A stretch of DNA of 14,910 bases from JAZQUM01 sp045631305 (GTDB taxonomy: Bacteria > Bacillota > Clostridia > Oscillospirales > Oscillospiraceae): positions 1 to 14,910 of the forward strand of contig JAZQUM010000007.1 in NCBI GenBank assembly GCA_045631305.1, given 5' to 3'. The notes under the pieces were generated by a model, which saw nothing but the letters and a program-made list of their open reading frames with translations, had not been told where the DNA came from and searched no databases. The stretch's first letter is position 1. Each line of letters starts with the position of its first letter. Shown piece after piece: positions 14,534-14,910 of this stretch. The position numbers and the translations under genes are program-made.

Positions 14534-14564
14534 ACCTCCCTTCGTCGAAGTGACGGAGGGAGGT
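14534..14564 (-). terminator. Long hairpin, probable terminator of the right-edge gene
   Basis: CCTCCCTTCGTC (14535-14546) pairs with GACGGAGGGAGG (14552-14563), 12 bp with one G-U, plus an A-T pair outside, around a 5-nt loop. On the minus strand it is followed by TTCTTTATAT, a moderate T-rich tail, and it lies about 40 bp after the stop of the gene ending at 14604. It could instead be a dispersed palindromic repeat. Confidence 0.6.
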
Positions 14565-14603
14565 ATGTTCGTGGGCCGCAACCGATCAATCAATTGGAAT
14601 TTA

Positions 14604-14910
14604 CTATCTCTTTTTGTAAATAACCAACTCCGGATTTTCTCCGTTTTCTTCGTAAGTGCAAACGAGTAAAAAATCCATATTAGCGGCAATACCAAAACAA
14701 CGGTCGCCACCGAATTCGCATTCAAGCTGACTGCCGAGATAGGCGGCATTATCATCAAGAAATTTTACGCTCTGCCCGTTCGGGAGGCGGTATTCCAGAT
14801 TGATAAAACTTCCGGACAACACATTCAGATTTTCCACCCTGGGTAAGCCCTCGATATGAAGCAGGGTGTTAAATTCGTGGATAAGCTGCTGCTTGAACTC
14901 TTCAAACTTT
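14604..14910 (-). CDS. Small conserved-looking protein of unknown function (5' end outside the window)
   Basis: The frame is open from the right edge to TAG at 14604, giving about 101 visible residues beginning KFEEFKQQLIHEFN and ending VIYKKR. A GTG at 14837 is an in-frame codon, but the frame continues upstream with plausible coding sequence, so it is probably internal. Visible features are an amphipathic N-terminal helix and a mainly beta C-terminal part (LEYRLPNGQSVKFLDD, DFLLVCTYEENGENPELVIY) with acidic and aromatic residues. There is no signal peptide or membrane segment in the visible part. It resembles small uncharacterised Firmicutes proteins I have seen described only as domains of unknown function. 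I assign no role. It is transcribed in the same direction as the histidine operon but is separated from it by a hairpin. Confidence 0.7.
   Translation of the reverse strand, partial: KFEEFKQQLIHEFNTLLHIEGLPRVENLNVLSGSFINLEYRLPNGQSVKFLDDNAAYLGSQLECEFGGDRCFGIAANMDFLLVCTYEENGENPELVIYKKR

Noticed and set aside
14402..14758. A 118-codon minus-strand open frame between the regulator and the right edge
   Set aside because: It overlaps the better-supported edge gene in another frame, crosses the hairpin and runs into the histidine promoter; its composition is not protein-like.

Overview
The window looks like chromosomal DNA of a Bacillota bacterium, most likely a Clostridia-type anaerobe. The reasons are strong AGGAG-type ribosome binding sites, a HisZ-dependent short HisG, a YerC/TrpR-type regulator heading the histidine operon, a PHP-type histidinol phosphatase, ECF-type vitamin transport and dense tRNA clustering. 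Genus cannot be set from the sequence alone. Intergenic DNA is AT-rich and coding DNA moderately GC-rich.

Left part (1-1507): the 3' portion of hslO (redox chaperone Hsp33; its start lies outside the window). It is followed by a consensus sigma-70/SigA-type promoter with upstream A-tracts driving five tRNA genes: Val(UAC), Asp(GUC), Phe(GAA), Gly(GCC) and Cys(GCA). An intrinsic terminator-like hairpin sits between Gly and Cys, and a second one follows Cys.

Middle-left (1508-5851): a three-gene plus-strand operon. Its first product is an unusual single-chain protein joining an ECF-type membrane substrate-binding (S) domain to two ABC ATPase domains through a very acidic linker. EcfT, the transmembrane coupling protein, follows, then a PfkB/ribokinase-family kinase. 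Together they make a complete self-contained ECF importer plus a kinase that could phosphorylate the imported compound. The substrate is unknown. A perfect 10-bp palindrome lies in the promoter spacer. A bidirectional terminator ends this operon and the converging histidine operon.

Right (5850-14430, minus strand): a compact and complete histidine biosynthesis operon in the order yerC/hisR-like regulator, hisZ, hisG, hisD, hisC, hisB, hisH, hisA, hisF, hisIE, hisJ. All steps from PRPP+ATP to L-histidine are present. Junctions are 1-21 bp gaps or 1-8 bp overlaps, so the genes are very likely co-transcribed and translationally coupled. A promoter precedes the regulator. Three TAGCACAA-like repeats and an imperfect palindrome over the -10 box are candidate operator sites for the regulator.

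Right edge (14434-14910): an intergenic stretch with a long hairpin, then the 3' part of a small unrecognised protein gene on the minus strand that runs out of the window. I see no CRISPR array, transposase, phage gene or defence system. The most novel-looking items are the S-A-A' ECF fusion with its partner kinase and the putative operator architecture of the histidine operon.
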